Of a stretch of 64,000 bases of DNA, positions 12,601 to 22,972 are shown one piece after another. The first letter of the stretch is position 1; every line of letters starts with the position of its first letter. The notes under the pieces were generated by a model, which was given only the letters and a program-made list of their open reading frames with translations, was not told where the DNA came from and ran no database searches. Made by a program: the position numbers and the translations under genes. Source of the DNA: Glycomyces sambucus (GTDB lineage Bacteria; Actinomycetota; Actinomycetes; Mycobacteriales; Micromonosporaceae); contig NZ_FNGF01000001.1 in assembly GCF_900102815.1 (NCBI RefSeq), forward strand, positions 363,297 through 427,296, in the 5' to 3' direction.

Positions 12601-13797
12601 ATGGAGCACCGCATCATCGTCCTCGGAGCCGGCTACACCGGCGCCTTCGCCGCCGGCCGCCTCGCGAAGCGGCTGCGCCCCGAGGACGTCAGCATCACCC
12701 TCGTCAACGCCGAGCCCGACTTCGTCGAGCGCGTCCGCATGCACCAGGTCGCGGCCGGCCAGGACCTCAAGCCCCGGCCCTTCGCCGAGATGTTCGCAGG
12801 CACCGGGGTCGAACTCAAGCTCGCGAAGGTCACCGCCGTCGACGCCGACGCCAAGACCGTCGCGCTCACCGGGGCCGGCGGCGCCGAGACCCTGGCGTAC
12901 GACACGCTCGTGTACGCCCTGGGCAGCGGCTGGACCGACCACGGCGTCCCCGGCGCCGCCGAGCACGCCTACGAGATCGCGAGCCGCCCCGGTGCGCTGA
13001 AACTGCGGGAGCGCCTGGCCCGCCTGGACGCCGGCCAGACGGTGACCGTGGTGGGCGGCGGGCTCACCGGGGTCGAGGCGGCCACCGAGTTCGCCGAGGC
13101 CCGGCCCGACCTGAAGGTCGCACTCGTCGCCCGCGGCGGCCTCGGCGACTGGGTCTCGCCCAAGGCGCAGGCGCACCTGCGGAAGGTCTTCGCGAAGCTC
13201 GGCATCCGGGTCCACGAGCACGCCGACGTGGCCGAGGTCCGCCCCGACGCGGTCGTCACCGCCGACGGCACCGCCATCGACAGCGCGGCGACCGTGTGGA
13301 CCACGGGCTTCGCCGTCCACCCGATCGCGGCGGCCACGACCATGGAGACCACCGGGCGCGGCCAGATCGTGGTCGACCGGGACATGGCCTCGGTGTCGCA
13401 CCCGGACGTGTTCGCCGTGGGCGACGCGGGCTACGCGATGGGCGACTCGGGTTCGCCGCTGCGCATGTCGTGCGCCTCGGGCATCCCGATGGCCCAGAAC
13501 GCCGCCGAGGCGATCGTCGCCCGCCTCACCGGGACCAGGCCGGGCCGGGCGCCGCTGGGGTACTTCAACCAGTGCATCAGCCTGGGCCGCAAGGAGGGCC
13601 TGATCCAGTACGTCCACGGCGACGACCGCGCCCGTTCGGGTTCGCTGCGCGGGCCCCTCGCCGCCCGCTACAAGGAGCTCATCTGCAAGGGCGCGGCCTG
13701 GGGCGTCGCCAACCCGACCTACGGGATGCCGGTGCGGCGCCGCCGCATTGCGAAGGCCGCCCGGCCAGAAGGCAGCGCCGTCAGGGCCCTGGCCTGA
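12601..13797 (+). CDS. FAD-dependent pyridine nucleotide-disulfide family oxidoreductase (ECF41 partner)
   Basis: 398 residues. N-terminal FAD-binding IIVLGAGYTGAFAAGRLA, central NAD(P)H-binding TVVGGGLTGVEAATEFAE near 155, and C-terminal FAD motif DVFAVGDAGYAMGD near 270. The fold is like type II NADH dehydrogenase or apoptosis-inducing-factor-type flavoproteins; there is no redox-active CxxxxC pair and no evident membrane anchor. It probably transfers electrons from NAD(P)H to a quinone or other small acceptor. GGAGCG lies upstream of the ATG. Position directly after the ECF41 gene suggests control by that sigma factor. Confidence 0.9.
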   Translation: MEHRIIVLGAGYTGAFAAGRLAKRLRPEDVSITLVNAEPDFVERVRMHQVAAGQDLKPRPFAEMFAGTGVELKLAKVTAVDADAKTVALTGAGGAETLAYDTLVYALGSGWTDHGVPGAAEHAYEIASRPGALKLRERLARLDAGQTVTVVGGGLTGVEAATEFAEARPDLKVALVARGGLGDWVSPKAQAHLRKVFAKLGIRVHEHADVAEVRPDAVVTADGTAIDSAATVWTTGFAVHPIAAATTMETTGRGQIVVDRDMASVSHPDVFAVGDAGYAMGDSGSPLRMSCASGIPMAQNAAEAIVARLTGTRPGRAPLGYFNQCISLGRKEGLIQYVHGDDRARSGSLRGPLAARYKELICKGAAWGVANPTYGMPVRRRRIAKAARPEGSAVRALA

Positions 13798-13871
13798 CCC
13801 CACCGGGCCGGGGCGGCCTTCCGCCCGGGCCCTTCTCACCTCGAATTTTCTACGGCAGCAAGGGAACAGTC

Positions 13872-14711
13872 ATGAGCAAGGTCTGGTTCGTCACCGGTTC
13901 GTCCCGCGGTCTCGGCCGCGAGTTCGTCGAGGCGGCCCTGGGCCGCGGCGACCGCGTCGCCGCCACCGCCCGCAGCACCGAGAGCCTCGCCGTCCTGGCG
14001 GAGCGGTACGGCGAGGCGGTCCTGCCGCTCGCCATGGACGTCACCGACCGGGCCGCGGTCGCCGCGGCCGTCGAGAAGGCGGTGGGGCATTTCGGGCGGA
14101 TCGACGTGGTCGTCAACAACGCCGGGTACGCCCAGGTCGGGGCGGTCGAGGAGCTGTCCGAGCGGGAGCTGCGCGCCCAGATGGAGACGAACCTGTTCGG
14201 CGCCGTCTGGGTGGTCCAGGCGGTCCTCCCCCACCTGCGGGCGCAGGGAAGCGGGCACATCTTCCAGCTCTCGTCGGCCGCGGGCCTCATCGCGATGCCG
14301 CTGGGCGGGGCCTACCACGCGTCCAAGTGGGCGCTGGAGGGCCTGAACGAGGCCCTGGCCGCGGAGGTGGCCGCCTTCGGCGTCAAGGTGACCATCATCG
14401 AGCCCGGCGGCTACGCCACCCGCCAGGGCAAGAACCCCGACCCCCTCGACAACGGGTTCACCGCCGAGCGCAACCCCGTCTACGACCCGCTCCGCACCCG
14501 CCTGGGCGCCATGACCGGCAAGCAACCCGCAGGCGACCCGGCCGCCGCCGCCCGGGTCCTCCTCGAACTCGCCGACGCCGACACCGCCCCCGTGCGCATC
14601 CTCTTCGGCACCGGCTTCTACCCGATGGTCCAGCAGGCGTACGCCAACCGCCTCCAGACCTGGGAGGACTGGCAGGACCTGTCCGCCAAGGCGATGGGCG
14701 CGGCCGCCTGA
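13872..14711 (+). CDS. Short-chain dehydrogenase/reductase
   Basis: 279 residues. TGSSRGLG at 8-15 binds the cofactor, NNAG lies near 82, the serine is in FQLSSAAG and the catalytic pair in YHASKWALE near 148-152. The length and C-terminal region (TIIEPGGYATRQGKNPDPLDN) match classical SDRs annotated as acting on carbonyls of unknown identity. It begins 74 nt after the FAD oxidoreductase on the same strand and could be part of the same sigma-controlled unit. Substrate cannot be told. Confidence 0.9.
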   Translation: MSKVWFVTGSSRGLGREFVEAALGRGDRVAATARSTESLAVLAERYGEAVLPLAMDVTDRAAVAAAVEKAVGHFGRIDVVVNNAGYAQVGAVEELSERELRAQMETNLFGAVWVVQAVLPHLRAQGSGHIFQLSSAAGLIAMPLGGAYHASKWALEGLNEALAAEVAAFGVKVTIIEPGGYATRQGKNPDPLDNGFTAERNPVYDPLRTRLGAMTGKQPAGDPAAAARVLLELADADTAPVRILFGTGFYPMVQQAYANRLQTWEDWQDLSAKAMGAAA

Positions 14712-14722
14712 CCCGAACACCC

Positions 14723-14756
14723 CGAAGGCGGGCGCCCCTCCGGGCGCCCGCCTTCG
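14723..14756. terminator. Bidirectional hairpin terminator SDR / hisS
   Basis: A perfect 15-bp stem (CGAAGGCGGGCGCCC with 14742-14756) and 4-nt loop between the rightward SDR and leftward hisS ends. Confidence 0.85.
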
Positions 14757-14762
14757 TGTGGT

Positions 14763-16088
14763 CTATTCGGCGGTGATGCGGGGGTGGAGGTCTTCGGCCG
14801 GGGGGTTCCAGGTGTCGACGTCGACGGTGACCTGGTCGCCCGAGCGGATGTCCTTGATCTGGGTGCCCTCGTCGTTGACGAAGAGGACAAAGGGGATGCC
14901 GCGCTTGTCGGCGAACTTGATCTGCTTGCCGAACTTCGCGGCCGAGGGCGAGACCTGGGTCGGGACGCCGCGCCGGCGCAGGCGCTGGGCCAGCGCGTTC
15001 GCGTCGGGGCGCTCGTCCTCGTTCGCGACGGCCACGAGGACGCACGTGGGCACCTCGCGGGTCGCGTCGAGCCTCCCGGCCTGGAGGAGCGGCACCAGGA
15101 GGCGCGAGACGCCGATCGACAGGCCCACACCGGGGTACGTGTGCTTGCCGTCGGAGGCGAGTTTGTCGTAGCGGCCGCCGGAGCAGATCGAGCCCAGGTG
15201 CTCCTGGCCCTCGATGAAGACCTCGTAGACCGTGCCGGTGTAGTAGTCGAGGCCGCGCGCGATCTTCATGTCGGCCACGGCGAACCCCGGGGCCTCCTTC
15301 GCGACGGCGTCGACGACGGCGGCCAGTTCGGTCAGGCCCTCGTCGAGGAGCGGGTCCGTCACGCCGAGCGCGCGGATCTGCTCGACGAAGGACGTGTCCT
15401 CGGTGCGGATCGCGGCGAGCTTGAGGCACGCCTCGGCCTGCTCGGGGGTCGCGTCGACCCCGTCGATGAGGAGCTTCGCGGTGGCGTCGGGCCCGATCTT
15501 GTCGAGCTTGTCGACGATCCGCAGCGCCTCCTCGGTGTCGCGGATGCCCAGGCCCTGGTAGAAGCCCTGCGAGAGCTTGCGGTTGTTCACGTGCATGCGG
15601 ACCTTCGGCACCGGCAGGCCGCGGAGGGCGTCGGCGACGACGAGCGCGACCTCGACCTCGTAGTGCGCCGGGAGCTCGCCGAGGTCGACGATGTCGATGT
15701 CGGCCTGCCAGAACTCGCGGTAGCGGCCGCCCTGGGGGCGCTCGCCGCGCCAGACCGGCTGGATCTGGTAGCGGCGGAACGGGAAGTTGAGCTTCCCGGC
15801 GTTCTCCAGGACGTACCGCGCGAACGGCACGGTCAGGTCGAAGTGCAGGCCCAGCTCGGCGTCGGAGGCGTCGCGCTCGTCGGCCTGGAGGCGGCGCAGC
15901 ACGTACACCTCCTTGGAGGTCTCGCCCTTGCGCAGGAGCTGGTCCATGGGCTCGACGGCGCGTGTCTGGAGGTTCGCGAAGCCGTGGAGCTCGAAGGCGC
16001 GGCGGAGGTGGTCGACGACCTGCTGCTCGACGATCCGCTGCCGGGGCAGCAGTTCGGGGAAGCCCGAGAGCGGCTGGGGTCGTGACAT
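14763..16088 (-). CDS. hisS: Histidine-tRNA ligase
   Basis: 441 residues, class II synthetase that charges tRNA-His. Motif 2 is RGERPQGGRYREFWQADID at about 114-132, the histidine-specific ARGLDYYTGTVYE near 275, and motif 3 GVGLSIGVSRLL near 325, followed by the anticodon-binding domain (CVLVAVANEDE onward). The gene follows the MBL hydrolase with a 49-nt gap, the same neighbour as in M. tuberculosis. GGAG lies 7 nt upstream of the ATG. Confidence 0.98.
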   Translation of the reverse strand: MSRPQPLSGFPELLPRQRIVEQQVVDHLRRAFELHGFANLQTRAVEPMDQLLRKGETSKEVYVLRRLQADERDASDAELGLHFDLTVPFARYVLENAGKLNFPFRRYQIQPVWRGERPQGGRYREFWQADIDIVDLGELPAHYEVEVALVVADALRGLPVPKVRMHVNNRKLSQGFYQGLGIRDTEEALRIVDKLDKIGPDATAKLLIDGVDATPEQAEACLKLAAIRTEDTSFVEQIRALGVTDPLLDEGLTELAAVVDAVAKEAPGFAVADMKIARGLDYYTGTVYEVFIEGQEHLGSICSGGRYDKLASDGKHTYPGVGLSIGVSRLLVPLLQAGRLDATREVPTCVLVAVANEDERPDANALAQRLRRRGVPTQVSPSAAKFGKQIKFADKRGIPFVLFVNDEGTQIKDIRSGDQVTVDVDTWNPPAEDLHPRITAE

Positions 16089-16137
16089 GGGTGTCTCCTC
16101 AGAAAGTGGAACGGACGTCGAGAAGGGGGCGGGGCGC

Positions 16138-16809
16138 CTAATGGGCGTCCGCGGCCCGCTTCAGGTACGGGTTGCGGGCGCGCTCGGCCGCGATCGTGGT
16201 GGCCGGGCCGTGCCCGGGGAGGACGACGATGCCGTCGTCCAGCGGCAGGACCTTCGTCCGCAGGGTCCGCATCATGGCGGCGTCGGAGCCGCCGGGCAGG
16301 TCGGTGCGGCCGATGGCGCCGCGGAAGAGCACGTCGCCGGTGAGCGTGTACGCGGCCTCGTCGCCCGCGGTGTGGAACATCGCGGACCCGGCGGTGTGCC
16401 CGGGGGCGTGGTCGACGGTGAAGCGCATCCCGGCGAGCTCGACGATGCCGCCGTCGGCGAGGACCTGCACGTCGTCGGGCTCGGTCCAGTCGAGGCCGGT
16501 GCCCACGAGCGACATCATGCCCGCGCTGAAGCCCTGGGCGGGGTCGGCGAGCAGGTGGGCGTCGTCGGCGTGGATGTACGCGGGGACGTCGTTCGCGCCG
16601 CACACCGGGGTCACCGAGAACGTGTGGTCCAGGTGCCCGTGGGTGAGGACGACGGCGACGGGCTTGAGGCCGCGCTCCCCGAGCAGGGCGTCCAGTCGCG
16701 GGGCGATGCCGATGCCCGGGTCCACGACCACGCACTCGGCGCCGGGACCGGGCGACAGCACGTAGCAGTTCGTGCCGAACGCATCCGCCACCAGCGTCTC
16801 GATGAGCAC
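16138..16809 (-). CDS. MBL-fold metallohydrolase, glyoxalase II-like
   Basis: 223 residues from the GTG at 16809, which has GGGAGG 8 nt upstream; a GTG at 16842 would add 11 residues. The metal-binding THGHLDHT (HxHxDH) follows a beta-strand VVVDPG, and later histidines occur in DHAPGHTAGSAMF and near the C-terminus (VLPGHGPATT). This is the small cytosolic group of glyoxalase II-like hydrolases found beside hisS and the cyclophilin gene in actinobacteria. The probable substrate is a thioester; not proven. It is divergent from the membrane-protein gene at 16933. Confidence 0.88.
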   Translation of the reverse strand: MLIETLVADAFGTNCYVLSPGPGAECVVVDPGIGIAPRLDALLGERGLKPVAVVLTHGHLDHTFSVTPVCGANDVPAYIHADDAHLLADPAQGFSAGMMSLVGTGLDWTEPDDVQVLADGGIVELAGMRFTVDHAPGHTAGSAMFHTAGDEAAYTLTGDVLFRGAIGRTDLPGGSDAAMMRTLRTKVLPLDDGIVVLPGHGPATTIAAERARNPYLKRAADAH

Positions 16810-16879
16810 CCGCTCTCCCTCCCTCGCGGGGTCAGGATACACCGGGCATCCTGCGGTGACGCGCCTGACTTGACCCGGT

Positions 16880-16885
16880 TAGACT
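16880..16885 (+). promoter_or_regulatory. Putative -10 of the 16933/cyclophilin transcript
   Basis: TAGACT about 48 nt before the GTG at 16933. A GTGACG at 16856-16861 could be the -35 (18-nt spacing). Confidence 0.4.
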
Positions 16886-16932
16886 GCGGAACTCGTAACC
16901 CCCAACACAAGCGAACGTCATGAGGAGTCCAG

Positions 16933-17262
16933 GTGCCCGCGAAGTCCAAGCACATGGAGCAGCGCAAGCAGCGCATCGCGACCGCGAAGAAGAACGCGCG
17001 ACTCGCGGGCAAGCTGCGCCGGCGCCGCCAGCTCCAGGCGCTGGGCGGGCTCCTCGCCGTCGCCGCCGTGCTGACCCTGGCCTACCTTTGGCAGGACGGG
17101 TTCTTCAAGGACGAGGAGCCGGTCGAGGACGTCCCGACCTCCGAGGTCACCGAGTCCGTCGACCCGCTCGCGACCGACCCGGCGGCCACTGACGCCGCGA
17201 CCGACGGCGCGACCGAGAGCCCCGCGGCCGAAGAGACCCCCACCGAGACCGAGACCGAGTAA
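16933..17262 (+). CDS. Small basic/acidic single-pass membrane protein
   Basis: 109 residues from a GTG with AGGAG 6 nt upstream. The N-terminal 34 residues are highly basic (KKNARLAGKLRRRRQ), then comes one helix at about 36-54 (LGGLLAVAAVLTLAYLW) and a Glu/Thr/Asp-rich outer tail ending TPTETETE. It lies 32 nt upstream of the cyclophilin gene, whose N-terminus has the same plan, so the two are probably co-expressed. Function unknown. Confidence 0.7.
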   Translation: MPAKSKHMEQRKQRIATAKKNARLAGKLRRRRQLQALGGLLAVAAVLTLAYLWQDGFFKDEEPVEDVPTSEVTESVDPLATDPAATDAATDGATESPAAEETPTETETE

Positions 17263-17294
17263 CACACCCCCAACCGCGCGAAGGAGATCCGACG

Positions 17295-18188
17295 GTGGCG
17301 TCGAAACAGGCACAGCGACTGGCGGCCCGCCAGCAGTTGCAGCAGCGCATGGCCGTCAAGGCCGAGGAGGAGCGCCGCAAGCGCACCGTCGCGTGGAGCA
17401 TCGGGGGCGTCGCGGCCCTCGTGGTCCTCGGACTCGCGGCCTTCTTCGCGTTCCAGATCTTCGGTGGCGACGACTCCGGCACCGCCACCGACCCCGACGT
17501 GCAGCAGCTCGTCGACGACGCCGCGGCCGCCTCGACCCGCTGCGACGGGATCGAGCCCAGCGGCGAGGGCGCCACCGGCACCGCGGCCGAGGGCCTCACC
17601 GACGGCCGCCCCGTCCAGGACGTCTACCTCGAGTGCCTCCAGATGAGCACCCCGGACGCCGCCGACACCGCCTCCTGCATGTTCACCTCCATGGACGGCA
17701 CCAGCCCCGTCCCGCTCGCCGTGCAGCCCGCGGCCGGCACCCAGGAGATGACCATCGTGACCAACCTCGGCGTCATCACCGCGAAGATCGAGACCGCCGA
17801 GGCCCCGTGCACCGCCGGGTCCTACACATTCCTCGCGCAGGACGGCTACTTCGACGGCCAGCAGTGCCACCGCCTGACCACCGACGGCATCTGGGTCCTC
17901 CAGTGCGGCGACCCCGACGCGCGCGCCGCGATCGAGGCCGGCACGCCCGAGATGGCCGGCGCGGGCTCCCCCGGCTACCAGTACGGCGAGGAGAACACCC
18001 CGGTCGAGGCCGAGGCGAACTACCCCGCCGGGACCATCGCGATGGCCAACGCCGGCGCCGGCACCACCGGCAGCCAGTTCTTCATCGTCTACGAGGACAC
18101 CACGCTCCCCGCCGACTACACGATCCTCGGCACCATCACCTCCGGCCTGGACATCGTCGAGCAGGTCGCCGCCGCGGGCGTCATGTGA
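17295..18188 (+). CDS. ppiB: Membrane-anchored cyclophilin-type peptidyl-prolyl isomerase
   Basis: 297 residues, GTG start with AAGGAG upstream. A charged N-terminal segment, helix at about 33-56, a spacer with three cysteines, and a cyclophilin domain from about 153 to the end: MTIVTNLGVITAKIETAEAP, GYFDGQQCHRL, GTIAMANAGAGTTGSQFFI, LPADYTILGTITSG. It catalyses proline isomerisation, here outside the membrane for secreted proteins. Extra cysteines suggest disulfides. The usual active-site phenylalanine stretch is partly altered (QCHRL replaces the common FHRV), so activity may differ. Corresponds in position to Rv2582 of M. tuberculosis. Confidence 0.92.
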   Translation: MASKQAQRLAARQQLQQRMAVKAEEERRKRTVAWSIGGVAALVVLGLAAFFAFQIFGGDDSGTATDPDVQQLVDDAAAASTRCDGIEPSGEGATGTAAEGLTDGRPVQDVYLECLQMSTPDAADTASCMFTSMDGTSPVPLAVQPAAGTQEMTIVTNLGVITAKIETAEAPCTAGSYTFLAQDGYFDGQQCHRLTTDGIWVLQCGDPDARAAIEAGTPEMAGAGSPGYQYGEENTPVEAEANYPAGTIAMANAGAGTTGSQFFIVYEDTTLPADYTILGTITSGLDIVEQVAAAGVM

Positions 18189-18198
18189 TCCAGTCGCG

Positions 18199-18236
18199 GG
18201 CGCGGACCGGGCAGCGCTGGCGGCCCGGCCCGCGCC
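18199..18236 (+). terminator. Hairpin terminator after ppiB
   Basis: GGCGCGGACCGGGC pairs with 18223-18236 apart from one mismatch; loop 10 nt; 10 nt after the ppiB stop. Confidence 0.65.
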
Positions 18237-18243
18237 GCGCGGC

Positions 18244-18249
18244 TAGGAT
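18244..18249 (+). promoter_or_regulatory. Putative -10 of rel
   Basis: TAGGAT immediately after the ppiB terminator. Predicted transcription start is about 18256, giving a leader of about 115 nt before the rel start codon. Confidence 0.5.
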
Positions 18250-18287
18250 TAATGCGTGTCGCGGCCTTGTTGAGGCTGTGCGAGGGC

Positions 18288-18341
18288 AGGCCGCGCCGCG
18301 GCCGCGAGAAGGCCAGGCCGCACCGCGGCCGTGAACAGGCA
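18288..18341 (+). repeat. 27-bp tandem duplication in the rel leader
   Basis: Two imperfect copies (18288-18314 and 18315-18341) beginning AGGCCGCGCCGCGGCCG and AGGCCGCACCGCGGCCG. Read in the rel frame they would encode RPRRGREKA and RPHRGREQA. Confidence 0.6.
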
Positions 18342-18371
18342 GTGCCGTGGGAGAACGAGGAGGCGTGCGTG

Positions 18372-20717
<2,346 letters not shown>

Positions 20718-20738
20718 GCCGCGCTCGCCCGACCGGGA

Positions 20739-20744
20739 TATGGT
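20739..20744 (+). promoter_or_regulatory. Putative -10 upstream of 20784 gene
   Basis: TATGGT about 40 nt before the ATG at 20784. Confidence 0.35.
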
Positions 20745-20783
20745 GTGCCGGTCCGAGACCAGCGCACACCAGAGAGCCAGACC

Positions 20784-21257
20784 ATGCCCGAGCTGTCCCA
20801 ATTCGCAGACGACGAGCGCGCCCTGATCGTGAACACGCCCGGAGTGGTGCTGAAGGGGGCCGTCGTCTCCGACGGCTCGACGAACGCCCTGGTGTTCCTC
20901 AAGGAGGTCACCGCGGGCGCGAAGGTCTTCAAGCAGGCGCAGAAGCACGAGAACGCGTTCGTCAAGTCGGTGGCGCTGGCGCTCAAGCAGCGCGGCCTCG
21001 AGCACGACGCGGACCTCCCCGTGGACGACGCCGCGATGACCGAGGCCCTGAAGCTCGCCGGCGAGGTCGCCGACCTCCTGCACCGCAAGGCCGACCCCGC
21101 CGACGCCGATGCGTACACCGCCTGGCTGCTCCACCTCGCCACCGAGGTCGCGAAGGCCGTCAAGACCCGCGAGGGCGGCCTCTTCAGCCGCAAGGTCGCC
21201 GTCACCGAGAACGAGCGCATGTTCCTCGACGACCTCGAGCGCGCGCTCCAGCGCTGA
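20784..21257 (+). CDS. Conserved hypothetical protein
   Basis: 157 residues, soluble, no signal or membrane segment. Begins MPELSQFADDERALIVNTPG; the rest is predicted mostly helical with many Lys/Glu/Ala residues (EALKLAGEVADLLHRKAD, KTREGGLFSRKVAVTENE). It resembles small actinobacterial proteins of unknown role. The ATG at 20784 starts the conserved part; GAGAG lies about 10 nt upstream. Own promoter and terminator suggest a single-gene unit between rel and a leftward monooxygenase. Confidence 0.75.
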   Translation: MPELSQFADDERALIVNTPGVVLKGAVVSDGSTNALVFLKEVTAGAKVFKQAQKHENAFVKSVALALKQRGLEHDADLPVDDAAMTEALKLAGEVADLLHRKADPADADAYTAWLLHLATEVAKAVKTREGGLFSRKVAVTENERMFLDDLERALQR

Positions 21258-21266
21258 GTGACATGC

Positions 21267-21297
21267 GAAAGGCCCGCGCTCCTGGGGGGTGCGGGCC
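21267..21297. terminator. Hairpin terminator
   Basis: AAGGCCCGC pairs with GCGGGCCTT (21289-21297), 13-nt loop, between the ends of the 20784 gene and the leftward monooxygenase. Confidence 0.75.
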
Positions 21298-21333
21298 TTC
21301 GGCGTGCCACCCGGTCCCCCGTCGCCGCACCGG

Positions 21334-22536
21334 TCACCAGTCGATCGTGTAGCCGTGCTGCCAGGCGGAGCGTTCGGGGGTGGCGAAGCGGGACATGAAG
21401 AAGGGCATGAGGGCGTCGCGGAAGCGGGCGGCGAGGGGGCCGGCGGCCTTGGACTGGTTGGTGCGGGCGGCTTCGGCGATGACGCGTTCGACGCGGGCGC
21501 GGCGGCCCCGCTCGTAGGCGGTGAACGCCTCGGCGATCGGGAGGTCGCGCAGGGACCGGGCGAGTTCGACCGCGGATTCGGCGGCGAGGCTCGCGCCCTG
21601 GCCCGAGGAGGGCGAGGTCGCGTGGGCGGCGTCGCCGACGAGGGCGATGCGGCCGCGGCTCCAGACGGGCACGTGCGGGAGGTCTTCGAGCGGCAACGCG
21701 GGGATGAAGGCCTCGGGCGTCACGTGGTCGAGGATCCGCAGCATGGGCCCGGTGTCGTCGGCGAAGGCGGTGCGCAGGCGGGCGATCCACTGCTCGTAGG
21801 TGGTCGCGCGGAGGTCGTCGCGGTCGAGGCGCTTGTAAGGCAGGTTCGCGAACCAGCCGGTGCGCGTGCCGTCGCCGATGTGGCCGAAGAAGGCGCGGCG
21901 GCCGAAGACCATGTGGAAGGCGCCGCCGGTGTCGGGGACCGCGGGGCCTTCGGTGCTGCGCCTTTCGATGAACCCGCCGAGGCCGATGAGGCCGGTGTAG
22001 CGGGGCTCGGGCGCGGCGGGGTCGATGAGGCGGCGGACCGCGGAGCGGATGCCGTCGCAGCCGATGAGCACGTCGGCCTCGGCGGTGGTGTGGTCGTCGA
22101 ACTGGGCGATGACGCTGCGGCCGGTGTCGACGGCGCCCTCGAAGCGCTTGCCGTGGACCACGGGGACGCCTTCGGCCTCGGCGCGGGCCTGGAGGATCTC
22201 GGCGATGCGGCCCCGTGAGACCGTGGTGACGGCCGGGAGGGCCGGGTCGGACTCGACGGTGCCCAGGACCTTGCCCGAGCCGGAGTGGATGACCATGCGC
22301 GGCGTGGGGATGCCCTCGGCGGCCACGTCGACGTCGGCGCCGACCAGGCGCAGGGCGTTCAGGCCGTTCGCGGCGAGCGTGAGCGGCCCGCCCCGGGAGC
22401 CGGTGCCGGGCCGGTACGCCTCGAAGACCTGCGCGTCGATGCCGGCCTTGCGCAGGGCGAGGGCGGCGACCGGGCCGGCCACGCCGCCGCCGATGACCAG
22501 GGCGGTCCGGGCCTTGCTGAGCAGTGGGTTCGTCAT
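21334..22536 (-). CDS. FAD-dependent aromatic-ring-type monooxygenase
   Basis: 400 residues from the ATG at 22536 (an in-frame start lies 7 codons upstream). It has the class A flavoprotein monooxygenase motifs: GGGVAGPVAAL near 17-27, DVLIGCDGIRSAVRR (the DG motif) near 153-167 and RIALVGDAAHATSPSSGQG (GD motif) near 298-316. Such enzymes use NAD(P)H and O2 to hydroxylate or epoxidise a small molecule. It stands alone between rel-side genes and secF, where M. tuberculosis carries apt, so it is probably a lineage-specific insertion. Substrate unknown. Confidence 0.9.
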   Translation of the reverse strand: MTNPLLSKARTALVIGGGVAGPVAALALRKAGIDAQVFEAYRPGTGSRGGPLTLAANGLNALRLVGADVDVAAEGIPTPRMVIHSGSGKVLGTVESDPALPAVTTVSRGRIAEILQARAEAEGVPVVHGKRFEGAVDTGRSVIAQFDDHTTAEADVLIGCDGIRSAVRRLIDPAAPEPRYTGLIGLGGFIERRSTEGPAVPDTGGAFHMVFGRRAFFGHIGDGTRTGWFANLPYKRLDRDDLRATTYEQWIARLRTAFADDTGPMLRILDHVTPEAFIPALPLEDLPHVPVWSRGRIALVGDAAHATSPSSGQGASLAAESAVELARSLRDLPIAEAFTAYERGRRARVERVIAEAARTNQSKAAGPLAARFRDALMPFFMSRFATPERSAWQHGYTIDW

Positions 22537-22645
22537 GGTCGCGACGGTATGGCGCAACCGGCCCCTCCCGCGTCACCCTCCGGTAGCGTTCTGGATTCGA
22601 CCGGGGATGTACGGGGAAACCTCTTCGGAGCCCCTGATCCGCTCA

Positions 22646-22651
22646 TATAGT
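22646..22651 (+). promoter_or_regulatory. -10 element of CsbD-like gene
   Basis: TATAGT, 29 nt upstream of the GTG at 22681; a strong match. No -35 clear. Confidence 0.5.
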
Positions 22652-22680
22652 GAAGCCGAATCACGTAGGGAGGGGTTCAC

Positions 22681-22872
22681 GTGGACAAGTTCAACGAGTT
22701 CAAGGACAAGGCCGGCGACATGGCCGACGACGCCAAGGACAAGGCCGAGGACCTGTACAACAAGGCCAAGGAATCGCCGATGGGCGACAAGCTGGACGAC
22801 GTGTCGGACCAGGTCAAGGAGAAGGCCCAGGGCCTGCTCGGCAAGTTCAAGGGCGACAAGGGCGCGCAGTAG
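22681..22872 (+). CDS. Small CsbD/LEA-like hydrophilic protein
   Basis: 63 residues, GTG start with GGGAGGGG 5 nt upstream. Composition is almost entirely Lys, Asp, Glu, Ala and Gly in helix-forming repeats (KDKAGDMADDAKDKAEDL, SDQVKEKAQGLLGKFKG). It resembles CsbD-type stress proteins and the small antitoxin-like proteins of actinobacteria. No toxin gene is adjacent, so a stress-induced helical protein is the better guess. Strong promoter and terminator suggest a highly expressed single gene. Confidence 0.75.
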   Translation: MDKFNEFKDKAGDMADDAKDKAEDLYNKAKESPMGDKLDDVSDQVKEKAQGLLGKFKGDKGAQ

Positions 22873-22918
22873 CGCACCGGTCCGGAAGTCCGGGCTCCCG
22901 TTGAGCCGGCCAGCTGCG

Positions 22919-22952
22919 AACGGCGGGCGGACCGAAAGGTCCGCCCGCCGTT
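22919..22952. terminator. Bidirectional terminator with GAAA tetraloop
   Basis: A perfect 15-bp stem (22919-22933 with 22938-22952) closed by GAAA, followed by TTCC, between the CsbD-like gene and leftward secF. One of the strongest hairpins in the window. Confidence 0.9.
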
Positions 22953-22972
22953 CCGTGCGTGTTGAATCCCTT

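Noticed and set aside
22681-22872. Antitoxin of a toxin-antitoxin pair
   Set aside because: No toxin-like gene on either side; the neighbours are a monooxygenase and secF.
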